41,738 bases of DNA from Sphingorhabdus sp. (GTDB lineage: Bacteria > Pseudomonadota > Alphaproteobacteria > Sphingomonadales > Sphingomonadaceae), in NCBI RefSeq assembly GCF_029865925.1, contig NZ_JARXAI010000097.1, positions 1 to 41,738 on the forward strand, read 5' to 3'. Of this stretch, positions 33,051 to 41,738 are shown piece after piece (within the stretch, counting starts at the first letter, position 1; the number at the start of each line of letters is the position of its first letter). Made by a program: the position numbers and the translations under genes. The notes under the pieces are model-generated. The model worked only from the letters and a program-made list of their open reading frames with translations. It did no database searches and was not told where the DNA came from.

Positions 33051-34132
33051 GCGCCTACGCCTCCGCTTAGCGTCGGGACATCGAGCGCATTGAACCCATA
33101 ATGTTGAAGCCAGCGGTTATCGCCGTCAAAGAACGCGCGTAAATCGTCCATGCCATATTTCAACATCGCCAGACGATCGACGCCAGTGCCAAAAGCAAAC
33201 CCCTGCCAGACATCGGGGTCGAGCCCGCAGGCCTCGATAACCTTACGGTGGACCATTCCGGAGCCAAGCACTTCCATCCAGCCTTCGGCCCCGCCGATGA
33301 CGCGTTTGCCGTTGACAACCGAGTAGCCGACATCAACCTCGACGGAAGGCTCCGTAAACGGAAAATAGCTTGGGCGCAGGCGCAGGACGACGTCCTCCCG
33401 TTCAAAATACGCCTTTAAAAATGTTTCAAGCGTCCATTTCAGATGCCCCAGATGAATGCCCTTGTCGATGACAAGCCCCTCAATCTGATGGAACATCGGC
33501 GTGTGCGTCGCATCGCTGTCGCTGCGATACACACGGCCCGGCGCGATAATACGAATGGGCGGTTCCTGCGACGTCATGGTGCGGATTTGGACAGGCGATG
33601 TGTGCGTACGCAGAACCATTTTTTGGCCATCGCGTGCCATTTCGTCAGGGAAATAAAATGTATCGTGCATTGCACGCGCCGGATGCGTCTCTGGAATATT
33701 GAGCGCAGTGAAATTGTGCCAGTCGTCCTCAATCTCCGGCCCCTCGGCCACAGCAAAGCCCATATCGGCAAAAATCTCGGCCAACTCGTCCATGACCTGG
33801 CTGACGGGGTGTACGGTTCCGCGGGGTGTTTCTGGTGCGGGCAGCGTCATATCGACGCGCTCGCTGGCAAGGCGGCGGTTTAGGTCGGCGGTTTCGAGGT
33901 CAGCCTTTTTCGATGCAAGCGCCGATGTGATGCTTTCACGCAATCCGTTGATGATGGGGCCTTGGGTTTGTCGCTCTTCGGGCGACATGCTGCCCATGGT
34001 CTTCAGCAGCGCCGAAACGCTGCCCTGCTTGCCAAGTGCTGCGATCCGCACGGCCTCCAACGCGTCTAGCGTGTCCGCGGAACCAATGGCGCCCATCAGG
34101 TCGGTTTGAAGTGTCGCAATATTTTTCATCAT
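33047..34132 (-). CDS. pheS: Phenylalanine-tRNA ligase alpha subunit
   Basis: About 361 residues. A helical N-terminal arm (1-90) binds tRNA. The class II catalytic core follows, with motif 1 near '[19 protein letters not shown]', motif 2 '[13 protein letters not shown]' and '[12 protein letters not shown]', and motif 3 '[14 protein letters not shown]' (G-x-G-x-x-R). It activates phenylalanine. The ATG-ATG pair at 34132/34129 is the likely start; the frame open to 34168 lies inside the preceding hairpin. It is separated from rplT by 78 bases holding that hairpin, while the gene pair pheS-pheT overlaps by 4 bases. Confidence 0.98.
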   Translation of the reverse strand: MMKNIATLQTDLMGAIGSADTLDALEAVRIAALGKQGSVSALLKTMGSMSPEERQTQGPIINGLRESITSALASKKADLETADLNRRLASERVDMTLPAPETPRGTVHPVSQVMDELAEIFADMGFAVAEGPEIEDDWHNFTALNIPETHPARAMHDTFYFPDEMARDGQKMVLRTHTSPVQIRTMTSQEPPIRIIAPGRVYRSDSDATHTPMFHQIEGLVIDKGIHLGHLKWTLETFLKAYFEREDVVLRLRPSYFPFTEPSVEVDVGYSVVNGKRVIGGAEGWMEVLGSGMVHRKVIEACGLDPDVWQGFAFGTGVDRLAMLKYGMDDLRAFFDGDNRWLQHYGFNALDVPTLSGGVGA

Positions 34133-34147
34133 AGTTTGCCTGAATAA

Positions 34148-34189
34148 GCAAAAGGGCGCGAACGGCAAGTGCCGTCCACGCCCTTTTGC
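34148..34189 (-). terminator. Long two-part hairpin between rplT and pheS
   Basis: A perfect 11-base inverted repeat GCAAAAGGGCG / CGCCCTTTTGC (34148-34158 and 34179-34189) encloses a second stem ACGGC-AAGT-GCCGT. Read on the minus strand it is a strong structure 15-57 bases upstream of pheS. It may act as a partial terminator or processing site that sets pheST output lower than the ribosomal protein genes. No long T run follows the stem. Confidence 0.6.
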
Positions 34190-34210
34190 GCATGTATCGA
34201 AATGAGAGGC

Positions 34211-34576
34211 TTAAGCTGCCTTAGACAGCGCCGCTTTCGACTGCGCAATGATGGTGCTAAACATCGCCGCTTCGTGCATCGCAAGGTCTGCAAGCACTTT
34301 CCGGTCGAGTTCAACGCCAGCGAGCTTCAGGCCGTGCATGAACACGCCGTAGGTCATCCCTTCGGCGCGGACTGCGGCGTTGATACGCTGGATCCACAAT
34401 GCGCGGAAGTTGCGCTTGTTTACCTTACGGTCGCGATATGCATATTGGCCGGCCTTTTCGACGGCCTGACGTGCAACGCGGATCGTATTTTTGCGACGGC
34501 CATAATAGCCCTTCGCCTGCTCTAAAATTCTTTTATGTTTGGCTTTGGTGGTAACACCACGTTTAACGCGTGCCAT
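34211..34576 (-). CDS. rplT: 50S ribosomal protein L20
   Basis: A 121-residue L20 of standard form: '[39 protein letters not shown]' at the basic N-terminus (cited as M-A-R-V-K-R-G-V and G-Y-Y-G-R-R-K-N), then the globular part with '[18 protein letters not shown]' and '[10 protein letters not shown]'. It binds 23S rRNA early in 50S assembly. It is 36 bases downstream of rpmI. In enterobacteria L20 also represses its own operon through a leader structure; I see no evidence for that here. Confidence 0.99.
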   Translation of the reverse strand: MARVKRGVTTKAKHKRILEQAKGYYGRRKNTIRVARQAVEKAGQYAYRDRKVNKRNFRALWIQRINAAVRAEGMTYGVFMHGLKLAGVELDRKVLADLAMHEAAMFSTIIAQSKAALSKAA

Positions 34577-34612
34577 AATCTATATCCTTTTCTTAAAAAC
34601 GTACGCGCAGTC

Positions 34613-34813
34613 TTAAAGACCGTAAGGCGCCCACTTCTTAATTGTCTTGGCATCGGGATCAGAGATCACGCTGGTGCCGCGATTTTGGCGGATATACTTG
34701 GCATTATGGCTGCTCAAACGGTGCCGTTTTCCAACGACGCCATGTTTGATCTTGCCGGTTGCGGTTATTTTGAAGCGTTTCTTCACACCGCTCTTGGTCT
34801 TGAGCTTGGGCAT
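34613..34813 (-). CDS. rpmI: 50S ribosomal protein L35
   Basis: A 66-residue, very basic protein: '[21 protein letters not shown]' start, '[24 protein letters not shown]' middle (cited as K-R-H-x-L-S-x-x-x-A-K), and a short C-terminal strand. AAGGAGA lies 5 bases before the ATG. It leads the rpmI-rplT-pheS-pheT group. infC, which often precedes it, is not directly upstream. Confidence 0.98.
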   Translation of the reverse strand: MPKLKTKSGVKKRFKITATGKIKHGVVGKRHRLSSHNAKYIRQNRGTSVISDPDAKTIKKWAPYGL

Positions 34814-35121
34814 TTTGGTCTCCTTTGTTGAGTCCGTGTCAAGCCGACATGGCAGCCCTATTGGCCAGCCTGCTTATTCGGAACGCGGGCGACTAGCGGG
34901 ATTCGCATGTGAATGCAAGTCTATTGCCTTTTTGAACGCTCTGGAACCCACAACAGCTGACGCAAGTGACCAACATGCTTTGCGCGTGAACGGTTGCCCA
35001 ATCGGGATAGACGAAACTTTCTTCCTCGGCTTCATTGCTGCCGGTATTTAGGAAATAATGAGTGGAAACGAGACGCCGAAGCGGCTGTGTTGGCAATATG
35101 CAAAACCCCGACTTTTGTCCG
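34814..35121. other. Non-coding gap upstream of rpmI
   Basis: These 308 bases hold no credible gene: the open frames crossing it lack ribosome-binding sites and family sequence. On the minus strand it should contain the rpmI promoter, for example TTGCAT followed after 17 bases by a weak TAGTCG, and the end of the hisN transcript. A small hairpin GCCG-AAG-CGGC (35075-35085) lacks a T run. Confidence 0.5.
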
Positions 35122-35901
35122 TCAATGCTGGCATGCCAGTGCCTCAAGCACATCATCTAGACGCGCTGGGTCGCCGATTGCGATAACATGTCCATCTGAA
35201 CCAGCGTGAAGCGGCTCCCCTGACCAATCGCTCATCATGCCCCCCGCGCCCGTCACGACGGGAATTAAAGCGGCAAAATCGTGCAGCTTCAAGCCTGCTT
35301 CGACAACAACATCGATATGCCCGCTGGCCAGCAGTGCGTAATTGTAACAGTCGCCACCGAACAGCATTCTCTTATGCGCTGTCCTGGCGGCCAACTCCAT
35401 GAAATGGTCGCCATCATGCTGCGTGAAATATTGCGGGCCAGAGGTTGCTAGCGCCGCGTCAGCCAGCGCCCTGCAGGCGCGTGTTTGCACCGGCGCGCCG
35501 TTTAATGTTGTCGGATATCCCGCCGCGCCGACCCAGCGTTCGCCATTGATGCACTGGTCAATAATACCGAGCACCGGCCAGTTATCTTCAAGCAGGGCAA
35601 TCAAAGTCCCGAATATTGGGCGCCCTGCCATGAAGCTTATGGTGCCGTCGATTGGGTCGATAACCCAGCGGCGACCCGACGTACCGGCCTTCTCGCCAAA
35701 TTCCTCGCCAATGATGCCGTCACGTGGGCACTCGGCATCGAGTATCCGCCGGATCGCGCTTTCGGCGGCGCGGTCAGCCTCCGTAACAGGTGAGGCGTCA
35801 GCCTTTGGTTCATGGGTAAAGGCCGACCGGAAAAACGGCCGGATTGCTTGCCCTGCCGCGTCCGCCAAGCGGTTGGCTAGGAGGATGTCGGCTGGCGTCA
35901 T
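35122..35901 (-). CDS. hisN: Histidinol-phosphatase, inositol monophosphatase type
   Basis: A 259-residue member of the IMPase family; this branch is assigned to HisN, which removes phosphate from histidinol phosphate in histidine synthesis. Metal-binding motifs: 'PVTEADRAAE', 'DGIIGEEFGE' (Glu ligand), 'WVIDPIDGTISFM' (D-P-I-D-G-T) and C-terminal 'LKLHDFAALIPVVTGAGG' in place of the usual W-D-x-A. The W-D to H-D change is typical of the HisN branch as I know it. The ATG shares one base with the prs stop (TGATG). The substrate is inferred; other his genes are absent here. Confidence 0.87.
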   Translation of the reverse strand: MTPADILLANRLADAAGQAIRPFFRSAFTHEPKADASPVTEADRAAESAIRRILDAECPRDGIIGEEFGEKAGTSGRRWVIDPIDGTISFMAGRPIFGTLIALLEDNWPVLGIIDQCINGERWVGAAGYPTTLNGAPVQTRACRALADAALATSGPQYFTQHDGDHFMELAARTAHKRMLFGGDCYNYALLASGHIDVVVEAGLKLHDFAALIPVVTGAGGMMSDWSGEPLHAGSDGHVIAIGDPARLDDVLEALACQH

Positions 35902-36836
35902 CAGTCGAACAGGGAGCTAACGGAGCTTTCGTCTGCGATTCGCTTGATCGCCTCTCCCAACAATGGCGCAATGGGAAGCTGGCGGATTTTCGCGCTCGCA
36001 TTGGTCGCTTCGGAGGCCATAATCGAATCCGTGATGACCAGCTTGCGCAGCGACGATGCGTTGACGCGGTTGACCGCTTCTCCGGACAACACGCCATGCG
36101 TAATATAGGCAACAACGTCAGATGCGCCTGCGGCTTTCAAAGCGTCAGCCGCGTTACACAAAGTGCCTGCGCTGTCGGCGATATCATCGATCAGGATGCA
36201 GAAGCGGCCTTTCACGTCGCCGATTATGTTCATCACTTCTGACACGCCCGCCTTTTCGCGGCGTTTGTCGACGATGGCCAATGGCGCGTCATCAAGACGC
36301 TTGGCTAGCGCGCGTGCGCGGACAACGCCGCCAACGTCAGGCGAAACAACGGTAAAATTCTTGGCGCCATGGCGCTCCAATATGTCTGCGCTCATGACGG
36401 GCGCGCCATATAGATTGTCGGTTGGAATATCGAAAAAGCCCTGAATTTGGCCGGCGTGCAAATCAACGGTCAGCACCCGGTCAGCACCAGCCTCGGTAAT
36501 GAGATTGGCGACAAGCTTGGCAGAAATGGGCGTGCGCGGGCCAGGCTTCCGGTCTTGGCGCGCATAGCCGAAATAGGGCAGAACGGCAGTGATGCGCTTG
36601 GCCGAAGCGCGGCGCAGCGCGTCAATCATGATGAGCAATTCCATCAAATTGTCATTGGCGGGATGACTGGTCGATTGAATGACAAACATGTCTTCGCCAC
36701 GGACATTTTCGTGGATTTCAACAAAAATTTCATTGTCGGCAAACCGCCGAACGCTGGCATTGGTTAGCGGCAAGTTCATGTAATCGGCAATACCCTGTGC
36801 GAGCGGCAGGTTGCTGTTGCCTGTCATCAATTTCAT
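35901..36836 (-). CDS. prs: Ribose-phosphate pyrophosphokinase
   Basis: A 311-residue PRPP synthase of normal length, making PRPP from ribose 5-phosphate and ATP for purine, pyrimidine, histidine and NAD synthesis. It has '[25 protein letters not shown]' (cited as F-x-D-x-E), '[11 protein letters not shown]' with the ATP-binding loop, '[16 protein letters not shown]', 'VSPDVGG' and the PRPP-binding '[14 protein letters not shown]'. The frame continues about 150 codons upstream of 36836 but without family sequence; the ATG at 36836 follows an AGGA site. Placing it with hisN, and divergent from nadE, groups three PRPP/nucleotide-linked genes. Confidence 0.97.
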   Translation of the reverse strand: MKLMTGNSNLPLAQGIADYMNLPLTNASVRRFADNEIFVEIHENVRGEDMFVIQSTSHPANDNLMELLIMIDALRRASAKRITAVLPYFGYARQDRKPGPRTPISAKLVANLITEAGADRVLTVDLHAGQIQGFFDIPTDNLYGAPVMSADILERHGAKNFTVVSPDVGGVVRARALAKRLDDAPLAIVDKRREKAGVSEVMNIIGDVKGRFCILIDDIADSAGTLCNAADALKAAGASDVVAYITHGVLSGEAVNRVNASSLRKLVITDSIMASEATNASAKIRQLPIAPLLGEAIKRIADESSVSSLFD

Positions 36837-36889
36837 GTCTGTGTCCTCGACCTTTGGCTCAAATAAGCCCATCCCCAAATTCTCCAGCC

Positions 36890-36918
36890 GCTCTAGCGAG
36901 GTGCGACTGGCCTGACAA
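36890..36918 (-). promoter_or_regulatory. Possible sigma-70 type promoter of prs
   Basis: On the minus strand TTGTCA is followed after 17 bases by TAGAGC, ending about 54 bases upstream of the prs ATG. Match and spacing are fair; this is inference only. Confidence 0.35.
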
Positions 36919-36959
36919 TCGGCTTGCTCCGCTAGTTTGTGGACAATAAGGGTGGGGAC

Positions 36960-38615
36960 ATGACAAATCAGCTTAATATTGCGATGGTACAGCTTAATCA
37001 GCGCGTCGGTGACCTTGCGGGTAATGCCGCGGCGATGCTGGACTGGCGGGCGAAGGCGGTGGACGCTGATCTCGTTGTTTTTCCGGAACAGCAGTTGATT
37101 GGCTACCCGGCCGAAGATCTGGTGCTGAAGCCGGCCTTTGCTGCGCGTGCCGCAGAACAGCTGGCGAAGCTTGCCGAGGCGACTGCCGACGGCGGACCAG
37201 CGATGCTTGTCGGGTCGATCTTTCGAGAAAACGGGACGTTGTATAATGGCATCGCGTTGCTCGACGGCGGGCGGATTGTCGCAGTGCGTTACAAGCATGA
37301 ACTGCCTAATTACGGCACCTTTGATGAAAAACGCATTTTTACAGCCGGACCATTGCCCGAACCTATCGTGTTTCGCGGCGTTCCAATTGGCGTGCCAATC
37401 TGCGAGGATGGCTGGCTGGCACCCGTTAGCCTACATTTGAAAGAGCGTGGCGCACAGCTGCTGATTTCGACCAATGGCAGCCCGTATGAAATCGACAAGG
37501 ATGATCGCAGGTTAGAAGAAGTATTTGCTGCGCGTGTGCGCGAAACCGGTTTGCCATTGATGTTCCTGAACCGCGTTGGTGGACAGGATGAGCTGGTCTT
37601 TGACGGTTGCTCTTTCGTGTTGAACGCCGACGGCGCCGTCGCGCACCGCCTGCCTGATTGGGAGGAGCATTTGCGCATGACGCATTGGTCCCGCAGTGAG
37701 AACGGATGGGCATGCGCAGATGGCCCGAAGGCATTGTGGGAGGCGCATCCAGCCGATATTTACAGCGCCATGGTTGTTGGCCTGCGGGACTATGTCGACA
37801 CCAACCGCTTTCCTGGCGTGGTACTTGGCATGTCGGGCGGCATAGACAGCGCGTTGTGCGCCGCGATTGCGGCCGATGCACTTGGACCGGACCGCGTCTG
37901 GTGTGTAATGTTGCCCAGCCGCTACACCAGCCAATCAAGCCTTGATGACGCAGCCGAATGCGCCGCGATGATTGGGTGCAAAATCGACACTATTCCCATT
38001 TCGCCAGCGGTCGAGGCATTTGACGAAATGCTCTCGGGCAGCTTCGCCGACCGCGATGTTGATATCACCGAAGAAAATGTACAGTCGCGCATTCGCGGGC
38101 TAACGCTAATGGCGCTGTCCAACAAATTTGGGCACATGCTGCTGACTACTGGAAACAAGAGCGAGATGAGTGTCGGCTACGCGACGATCTATGGCGACAT
38201 GGCGGGCGGGTATAATCCGTTAAAGGACGCATATAAGATGACCGTCTTTGCCATTTCGACATGGCGGAACAGCCACAAGCCGCGCATTGGCTTTGGCAGG
38301 GATGGACCAGTGATACCGGAAAATATAATCACGAAGCCGCCAAGTGCGGAATTGCGTCCCGACCAAAAGGATAGCGACTCGCTGCCCGATTACCCGATCC
38401 TCGATAAGATGCTCCATGCATTGGTTGAGGAGGAGCTATCGGTTGATGAGGTCGTCGCGCTTGGTTTTGAACGCGCCGTCGTCACGCGGATCGAACGCCT
38501 GCTATATCTGGCCGAATATAAACGCCGCCAGGCACCACCAGGCGTGAAACTTGGCACGCGTAATTTTGGCCGTGATCGGCGCTATCCCATAACCAATGCG
38601 TTTCGCAGCGCATAA
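36960..38615 (+). CDS. nadE: Glutamine-dependent NAD+ synthase
   Basis: About 551 residues, two domains. The N-terminal nitrilase-type glutaminase (1-260) shows the catalytic Glu in '[11 protein letters not shown]', the Lys in '[16 protein letters not shown]' and the Cys in 'GVPICEDGW'. The C-terminal synthetase (about 275-551) has the pyrophosphatase loop '[17 protein letters not shown]' and '[30 protein letters not shown]' (cited as T-G-N-K-S-E and G-D-x-A-G-G). It amidates nicotinate adenine dinucleotide using ammonia channelled from glutamine. GGTGGGG precedes the ATG at 36960; the frame from 36939 is longer but less supported. Confidence 0.97.
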   Translation: MTNQLNIAMVQLNQRVGDLAGNAAAMLDWRAKAVDADLVVFPEQQLIGYPAEDLVLKPAFAARAAEQLAKLAEATADGGPAMLVGSIFRENGTLYNGIALLDGGRIVAVRYKHELPNYGTFDEKRIFTAGPLPEPIVFRGVPIGVPICEDGWLAPVSLHLKERGAQLLISTNGSPYEIDKDDRRLEEVFAARVRETGLPLMFLNRVGGQDELVFDGCSFVLNADGAVAHRLPDWEEHLRMTHWSRSENGWACADGPKALWEAHPADIYSAMVVGLRDYVDTNRFPGVVLGMSGGIDSALCAAIAADALGPDRVWCVMLPSRYTSQSSLDDAAECAAMIGCKIDTIPISPAVEAFDEMLSGSFADRDVDITEENVQSRIRGLTLMALSNKFGHMLLTTGNKSEMSVGYATIYGDMAGGYNPLKDAYKMTVFAISTWRNSHKPRIGFGRDGPVIPENIITKPPSAELRPDQKDSDSLPDYPILDKMLHALVEEELSVDEVVALGFERAVVTRIERLLYLAEYKRRQAPPGVKLGTRNFGRDRRYPITNAFRSA

Positions 38616-38677
38616 GCATATGAACGCGCGTGAACGGGGCACTGGAAATCGGGCCTCGCGTACCTTATTGGATAGCT

Positions 38678-39085
38678 ATGGCCTTTTTTAAAGATGTCTC
38701 GTTTCGCAATGCTGGCACAGACCTGATCGGGTTTTTGCGCAATGCTGGTAAGTACAGCCCATGGCTCTTCCTTGCCGCCTGCATGCCGACGGCAATTATC
38801 ATTTACACCTTTTACATCGACGCGATGGTGAAGGCGACACCGCCGCCGCGGGAAATAATTTACGTGGAAAGTTGGCCCGCCACCAGAACGCTTGCGGAGA
38901 CCAAGGCGGCGATCGCAGAACGTCAGCAGCGCAAAGACGAAATGCGGGTTAGTGAGAAGGAAGCCTATAAAGCTTTTGGCCGCGCCGTGGGCATGGACGT
39001 GGACAAGATTGACCGCGAGGCGCAGTTGGAACAGGCTGCAAAAAAGGCTGCCGAGGCGAATAATGCGGCAGGAGAAGTGCAATAG
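38678..39085 (+). CDS. Hypothetical single-pass membrane protein upstream of ribD
   Basis: About 135 residues. One hydrophobic segment (about 27-47, 'PWLFLAACMPTAIIIYTFYI') follows a soluble N-terminus, and the rest is a charged, alanine- and lysine-rich region (70-135) likely to form a long helix or coiled coil. I do not recognise a named family, though small proteins of this layout next to ribD are familiar in sphingomonads. The ATG at 38678 is chosen as the frame above it has no site. Its stop TAG overlaps a possible ATA start of ribD (ATAG). Confidence 0.75.
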   Translation: MAFFKDVSFRNAGTDLIGFLRNAGKYSPWLFLAACMPTAIIIYTFYIDAMVKATPPPREIIYVESWPATRTLAETKAAIAERQQRKDEMRVSEKEAYKAFGRAVGMDVDKIDREAQLEQAAKKAAEANNAAGEVQ

Positions 39086-39108
39086 TCAATCCAAATGATC
39101 TTCGCTTT

Positions 39109-40053
39109 ATGGCGGCGGCATTGTCGCTGGCCGAGCGCGGCGTTGGCCGGACAGGCAACAATCCATCCGTCGGCTGCGTCATTGTCAAAAACGACATTGT
39201 GATCGGGCGCGGTTGGACGCAGTCTGGCGGACGCCCCCACGCAGAGGCAATGGCGCTGGCACAGGCCGGCGCAGAAGCGCGGGGCAGCAGTGTTTATGTG
39301 ACGCTTGAGCCTTGTGCGCATGTTTCGCAGCGCGGCCCGGCTTGCGCGCAGTTGCTCAAGGAGGCCGCGCCCGCACGCGTAATTGTCGCGCTTCAAGATC
39401 CGGATGCGCGCACCGCAGGTCAAGGCATGGGGGCATTGAAAGCGTTGGGGATCGAGGTTGTAGCTGGCGTCATGGCATCGGAAGCGCGCCTAAATCTTGC
39501 TGGTTTCCTGAGCCGGATGAACCGTGGCAGACCTTTTGTGACGTTGAAGATTGCCAGCACACTCGACGGTCAAATCGCCATGGCGGATGGGAGCAGTCGT
39601 TGGATAACCGGCGAAATTGCGCGCGCGCACAGCCATGTTGAACGCGCGCGTTCGGATGCAATTTTGGTGGGCGCCGGAACAGTGCGGGCAGATGCGCCGC
39701 AATTGACCGTGCGGATCGCTGGCTTGGAAACGGTGCAGCCCCGCAAAGTCATGCTGGGTAGCGGTGAGGCGCCGGAGGGGTGGGAGGTTATTCGCGCCCC
39801 AAGCGAAATTGCCCATCTGGACTGTAACACTTTGTTCGTTGAAGGTGGCGCTGCAACGGCGACGGCCCTCCTGCGTGAAGGTTTGGTTGACCGACTTATG
39901 CTATATAGGGCGCCTATATTGATTGGTGCTGGCAAGGCGTGCCTCTCCGACATCGGCCTGACACAACTTGGTGATGCGCATGGGCGCTGGCAGATCTCGG
40001 GTTCGCGCAGTCTTGGCAAAGACCGGCTCGAAGTCTACGAGAGCGCGCAATAG
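39109..40053 (+). CDS. ribD: Riboflavin biosynthesis protein RibD (deaminase/reductase)
   Basis: At least 314 residues. The N-terminal zinc deaminase has 'GNNPSVGCVIV', 'PHAEAMAL' (His ligand, Glu acid) and 'TLEPCAHVSQRGPACAQLL' with the two Cys ligands one residue further apart than in E. coli RibD. The C-terminal reductase (about 145-314) has 'TLKIASTLDGQIA', 'RARSDAILVGAGTVRADAPQL' (cited as G-x-x-T-V-R-A-D) and 'LFVEGGAATATALL'. It does the second and third steps of flavin synthesis from GTP. The first ATG (39109) cuts into the conserved N-terminus: codons 39085-39108 read V-N-P-N-D-L-R-F in frame, so the real start is probably upstream, perhaps ATA at 39082. ribE follows after 17 bases. 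Confidence 0.95.
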   Translation: MAAALSLAERGVGRTGNNPSVGCVIVKNDIVIGRGWTQSGGRPHAEAMALAQAGAEARGSSVYVTLEPCAHVSQRGPACAQLLKEAAPARVIVALQDPDARTAGQGMGALKALGIEVVAGVMASEARLNLAGFLSRMNRGRPFVTLKIASTLDGQIAMADGSSRWITGEIARAHSHVERARSDAILVGAGTVRADAPQLTVRIAGLETVQPRKVMLGSGEAPEGWEVIRAPSEIAHLDCNTLFVEGGAATATALLREGLVDRLMLYRAPILIGAGKACLSDIGLTQLGDAHGRWQISGSRSLGKDRLEVYESAQ

Positions 40054-40070
40054 AAAAGGGTGCAGCTTAT

Positions 40071-40679
40071 ATGTTTACAGGTATTATCACGGACGTTGGC
40101 CGCATTCGGACATCCGAACAGCGCGGTGACCTTCGGCTCGTCATATCTTGCGCCTATGACATGGACGGCGTCGCAATCGGCGCGTCGATAGCCTGTTCGG
40201 GGGTGTGCCTGACCGTTGTCGATAAGGGCGAGGGTTGGTTCGCAATCGATGCGTCGGCAGAAACCGTTTCACGCACCGCGGCGGGAATGTGGGACGAAGG
40301 TACGCGTCTTAACCTCGAGCGCGCCTTAAAAGTTGGCGATGAACTTGGCGGGCATATTGTCACGGGCCATGTCGACGGCGTTGGACACATTGTCGCAAGC
40401 GAAACCACTGGCGATAGTTGGAAGGTAACGGTCGCTGCGCCCTCCAGCCTTGCCGCCTACATTGCCACGAAGGGCTCCATAACAGTCGACGGCATTTCGC
40501 TCACCGTAAACGATATCGCGGATCAAGCCGATGGTTCAGCGCATTTCATGTTGAATATCATTCCGCACACTGCGCAGATGACGACGCTAGATACGCTCTA
40601 TGTCGGGCGGCAGGTCAATTTAGAAATCGACGTGCTCGCCCGCTATCTCAAGCGCATGGAAGACTTGCGCGCGCGTTAA
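40071..40679 (+). CDS. ribE: Riboflavin synthase, alpha subunit
   Basis: A 202-residue enzyme that joins two molecules of 6,7-dimethyl-8-ribityllumazine into riboflavin. Two lumazine-binding repeats are seen: residues 1-95 ('MFTGIITDVGRI', 'GASIACSGVCLTVVD', 'LNLERALKVGDELGGHIVTGHVDGVG', cited as G-G-H-x-V-x-G-H-V-D) and 96-190 ('GSITVDGISLTVNDI', 'IPHTAQMTTL'). It works as a trimer. It is downstream of ribD; ribBA and ribH are not in the window. Its stop overlaps that of the convergent eipA by 4 bases. Confidence 0.97.
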   Translation: MFTGIITDVGRIRTSEQRGDLRLVISCAYDMDGVAIGASIACSGVCLTVVDKGEGWFAIDASAETVSRTAAGMWDEGTRLNLERALKVGDELGGHIVTGHVDGVGHIVASETTGDSWKVTVAAPSSLAAYIATKGSITVDGISLTVNDIADQADGSAHFMLNIIPHTAQMTTLDTLYVGRQVNLEIDVLARYLKRMEDLRAR

Positions 40680-41446
40680 AAGGGCCGCCAGCGCTGCTTT
40701 TTGGAAATGCGCATATACCCAACATTCACACCAAGCCGCAGCCCGGCACCGACCCGGATCGGGATTAGGACGACATCACCGCGCCGCATATGGCCCACGT
40801 TGAAACCCCCGCCGGCATAGGCAGCGCCTTCGGCCGCGCCGAAGTTGTTATATATGTCTTCGGTGTCGTATAAGTTATACACCAGAATGAATGCGCTGCC
40901 GCTATTGGCACCCGCGTCCATACCAAGGGATGGGCCCGTCCAATAGACTGGCTTTTCCCCCTCCACCCGGTGGTTCAAAGTGCCTGAGCCGTAGCGTAGC
41001 CCGAGGATAAACGACCCGCCACTCTCGCGTCCCACTATATACCCATTGGGGCGACCCTGCTTCTTCAGGATATCCTCAATAAGCTTACCAAGTCCCTGCG
41101 CGCCTTTGCCAAATACGCTTTCGGCAGCGCCAATCAGGTCATCTTTCTGATATGTACCCCCTGCCGGTATTGCCGAAGGTGCGGATGCGTCAGCTGTTGG
41201 GGCGCCGGTAACATTTGAAGCCACAGGTTCTGTCGGCACGCCGTCTTGCATGACGGCTTCGCCATTACCCGCTGATGCAGAATTATTGGCGGGGGCGGAC
41301 GAGGATCCTAAATCGGCGTCAATTGCCTCATTCGGGTCAACGGGGCTTATCTGCGCGCCTGCGGGCGACGCCATCAGCAATCCCGCCGCCAGCAATGCCA
41401 AAATATTAAATCCCGACCCCTTTGGGCCCCATTTTAGCAACGACAT
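40676..41446 (-). CDS. eipA: DUF1134 family envelope protein EipA
   Basis: About 256 residues. A signal peptide (about 1-31, ending 'PAGAQ') points to export. A low-complexity Ala/Ser/Asp-rich stretch (32-95) is followed by the DUF1134 domain (about 105-256): 'FGKGAQGLGKLIEDILKKQGRPNGYIVG', 'YGSGTLNHR', 'VYWTGPSLGMDAGANSGSAFILVYNLYDTEDIY' (cited as G-P-S-x-G-x-D-x-G) and 'RMGLRLGVNVGYM'-like 'VGAGLRLGVNVGYM'. In Brucella, EipA is a periplasmic protein needed for envelope integrity; the same role is inferred here. The ATG at 41446 follows GGGGTGAAG; the frame extending to 41503 would put extra residues before the signal peptide. Confidence 0.9.
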   Translation of the reverse strand: MSLLKWGPKGSGFNILALLAAGLLMASPAGAQISPVDPNEAIDADLGSSSAPANNSASAGNGEAVMQDGVPTEPVASNVTGAPTADASAPSAIPAGGTYQKDDLIGAAESVFGKGAQGLGKLIEDILKKQGRPNGYIVGRESGGSFILGLRYGSGTLNHRVEGEKPVYWTGPSLGMDAGANSGSAFILVYNLYDTEDIYNNFGAAEGAAYAGGGFNVGHMRRGDVVLIPIRVGAGLRLGVNVGYMRISKKQRWRPF

Positions 41447-41592
41447 ACCAACTTCACCCCTAATAAATAAAGACAAACTCATAGATGCGTTGGATGAGCA
41501 CATGATGAACAGGCTGCCATGCGTGTCCGGCTCGCGCCAAAGCGATCTTGCGGCCTAATTTTCGGCTTATCTCAAGCCTGTGTCAATAAACA

Positions 41593-41621
41593 TTGCAGCC
41601 AAATGCATGCGCCGCTATAGG
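41593..41621 (+). promoter_or_regulatory. Probable promoter of tRNA-Ser
   Basis: TTGCAG (41593-41598) and TATAGG (41616-41621) are 17 bases apart, and the -10 ends 20 bases before the tRNA. Match and spacing fit a housekeeping promoter; the first transcribed bases would give a short 5' leader for RNase P to remove. Confidence 0.5.
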
Positions 41622-41641
41622 CCGCCGATGCCAAGCGCACA

Positions 41642-41734
41642 GGAGACGTGGGTGAGTGGCTGAAACCAACGGTTTGCTAAACCGTCGTACTGGTAAATCC
41701 GGTACCGAGGGTTCGAATCCCTCCGTCTCCGCCA
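41642..41734 (+). tRNA. tRNA-Ser (anticodon GCU)
   Basis: Class II tRNA of 93 bases with encoded CCA: acceptor GGAGACG (41642-41648) pairs with CGTCTCC (41724-41730), the anticodon loop TTTGCTAAA reads GCU, there is a long variable arm, T-loop GTTCGAATCC and discriminator G. The window ends 4 bases later. Confidence 0.97.
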
Positions 41735-41738
41735 CGCA

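Noticed and set aside
34133-34193. A phenylalanine leader-peptide attenuator before pheS
   Set aside because: The frame through the hairpin has no run of Phe codons, and alternative stems are not evident.
1-41738. CRISPR array, restriction, toxin-antitoxin or other defence cluster
   Set aside because: No regularly spaced repeats and no recognisable defence gene on either strand; the accessory stretch at 25.8-27.5 kb holds only the GFA and HTH genes.

Overview
The window is chromosomal DNA from an alphaproteobacterium, most likely a member of the Sphingomonadales. I base this on the gene families present (mmcB, a DUF177 protein next to a ubiquinol-cytochrome c chaperone, a COQ9-like protein, the DUF1134 protein EipA, a hybrid malic enzyme with a phosphotransacetylase-like tail), the moderately G+C-rich codon use and the frequent GTG/TTG starts. 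The genus cannot be fixed from the sequence alone. Most of the window is ordinary, densely packed core genome with 1 to 11 base gene overlaps.

Layout. 1-6.4 kb: the tail of a cell-wall hydrolase, mmcB, then a leftward cluster of a DUF3604 metalloprotein, a fatty acid hydroxylase/sterol desaturase and an Old Yellow Enzyme, divergent from an EamA exporter and a COQ9-like gene. 6.4-9.1 kb: feoA-feoB behind a candidate Fur box, then ssb. 9.1-13.5 kb: a TVP38/TMEM64 membrane protein overlapping a flavin disulfide reductase, a CDP-alcohol phosphatidyltransferase, the DUF177/cytochrome bc1 chaperone pair, and bamE. 13.6-19.8 kb: maeB, mutS and a CNT nucleoside transporter. 19.9-25.6 kb: queuosine-precursor transporter, argB, yggT, folD, a lipoprotein and marC rightward, then a YbbN-like thioredoxin and a Lon N-terminal-domain protein leftward.

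25.8-27.5 kb is the only accessory stretch. A tRNA-Gly(GCC) gene has its 3' part and downstream flank duplicated 752 bases away (52 bases identical, 64 of 65 overall). This marks a small A+T-rich insert that carries a GFA-family gene and no integrase. It is followed by a tract that looks like mobile-element debris and by an orphan RodZ-type HTH gene between two imperfect direct repeats. It is the best candidate in the window for recent acquisition, although nothing in it amounts to a complete new system.

27.5-41.7 kb: a fatty acid desaturase, two doubtful small reading frames, prfC, then the leftward translation cluster rpmI-rplT-pheS-pheT with a long hairpin between rplT and pheS. Next come hisN and prs (leftward), nadE, a single-pass membrane protein, ribD and ribE (rightward), eipA (leftward) and a tRNA-Ser(GCU) with a good promoter. 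ribD probably begins upstream of its first ATG, possibly at an ATA codon.
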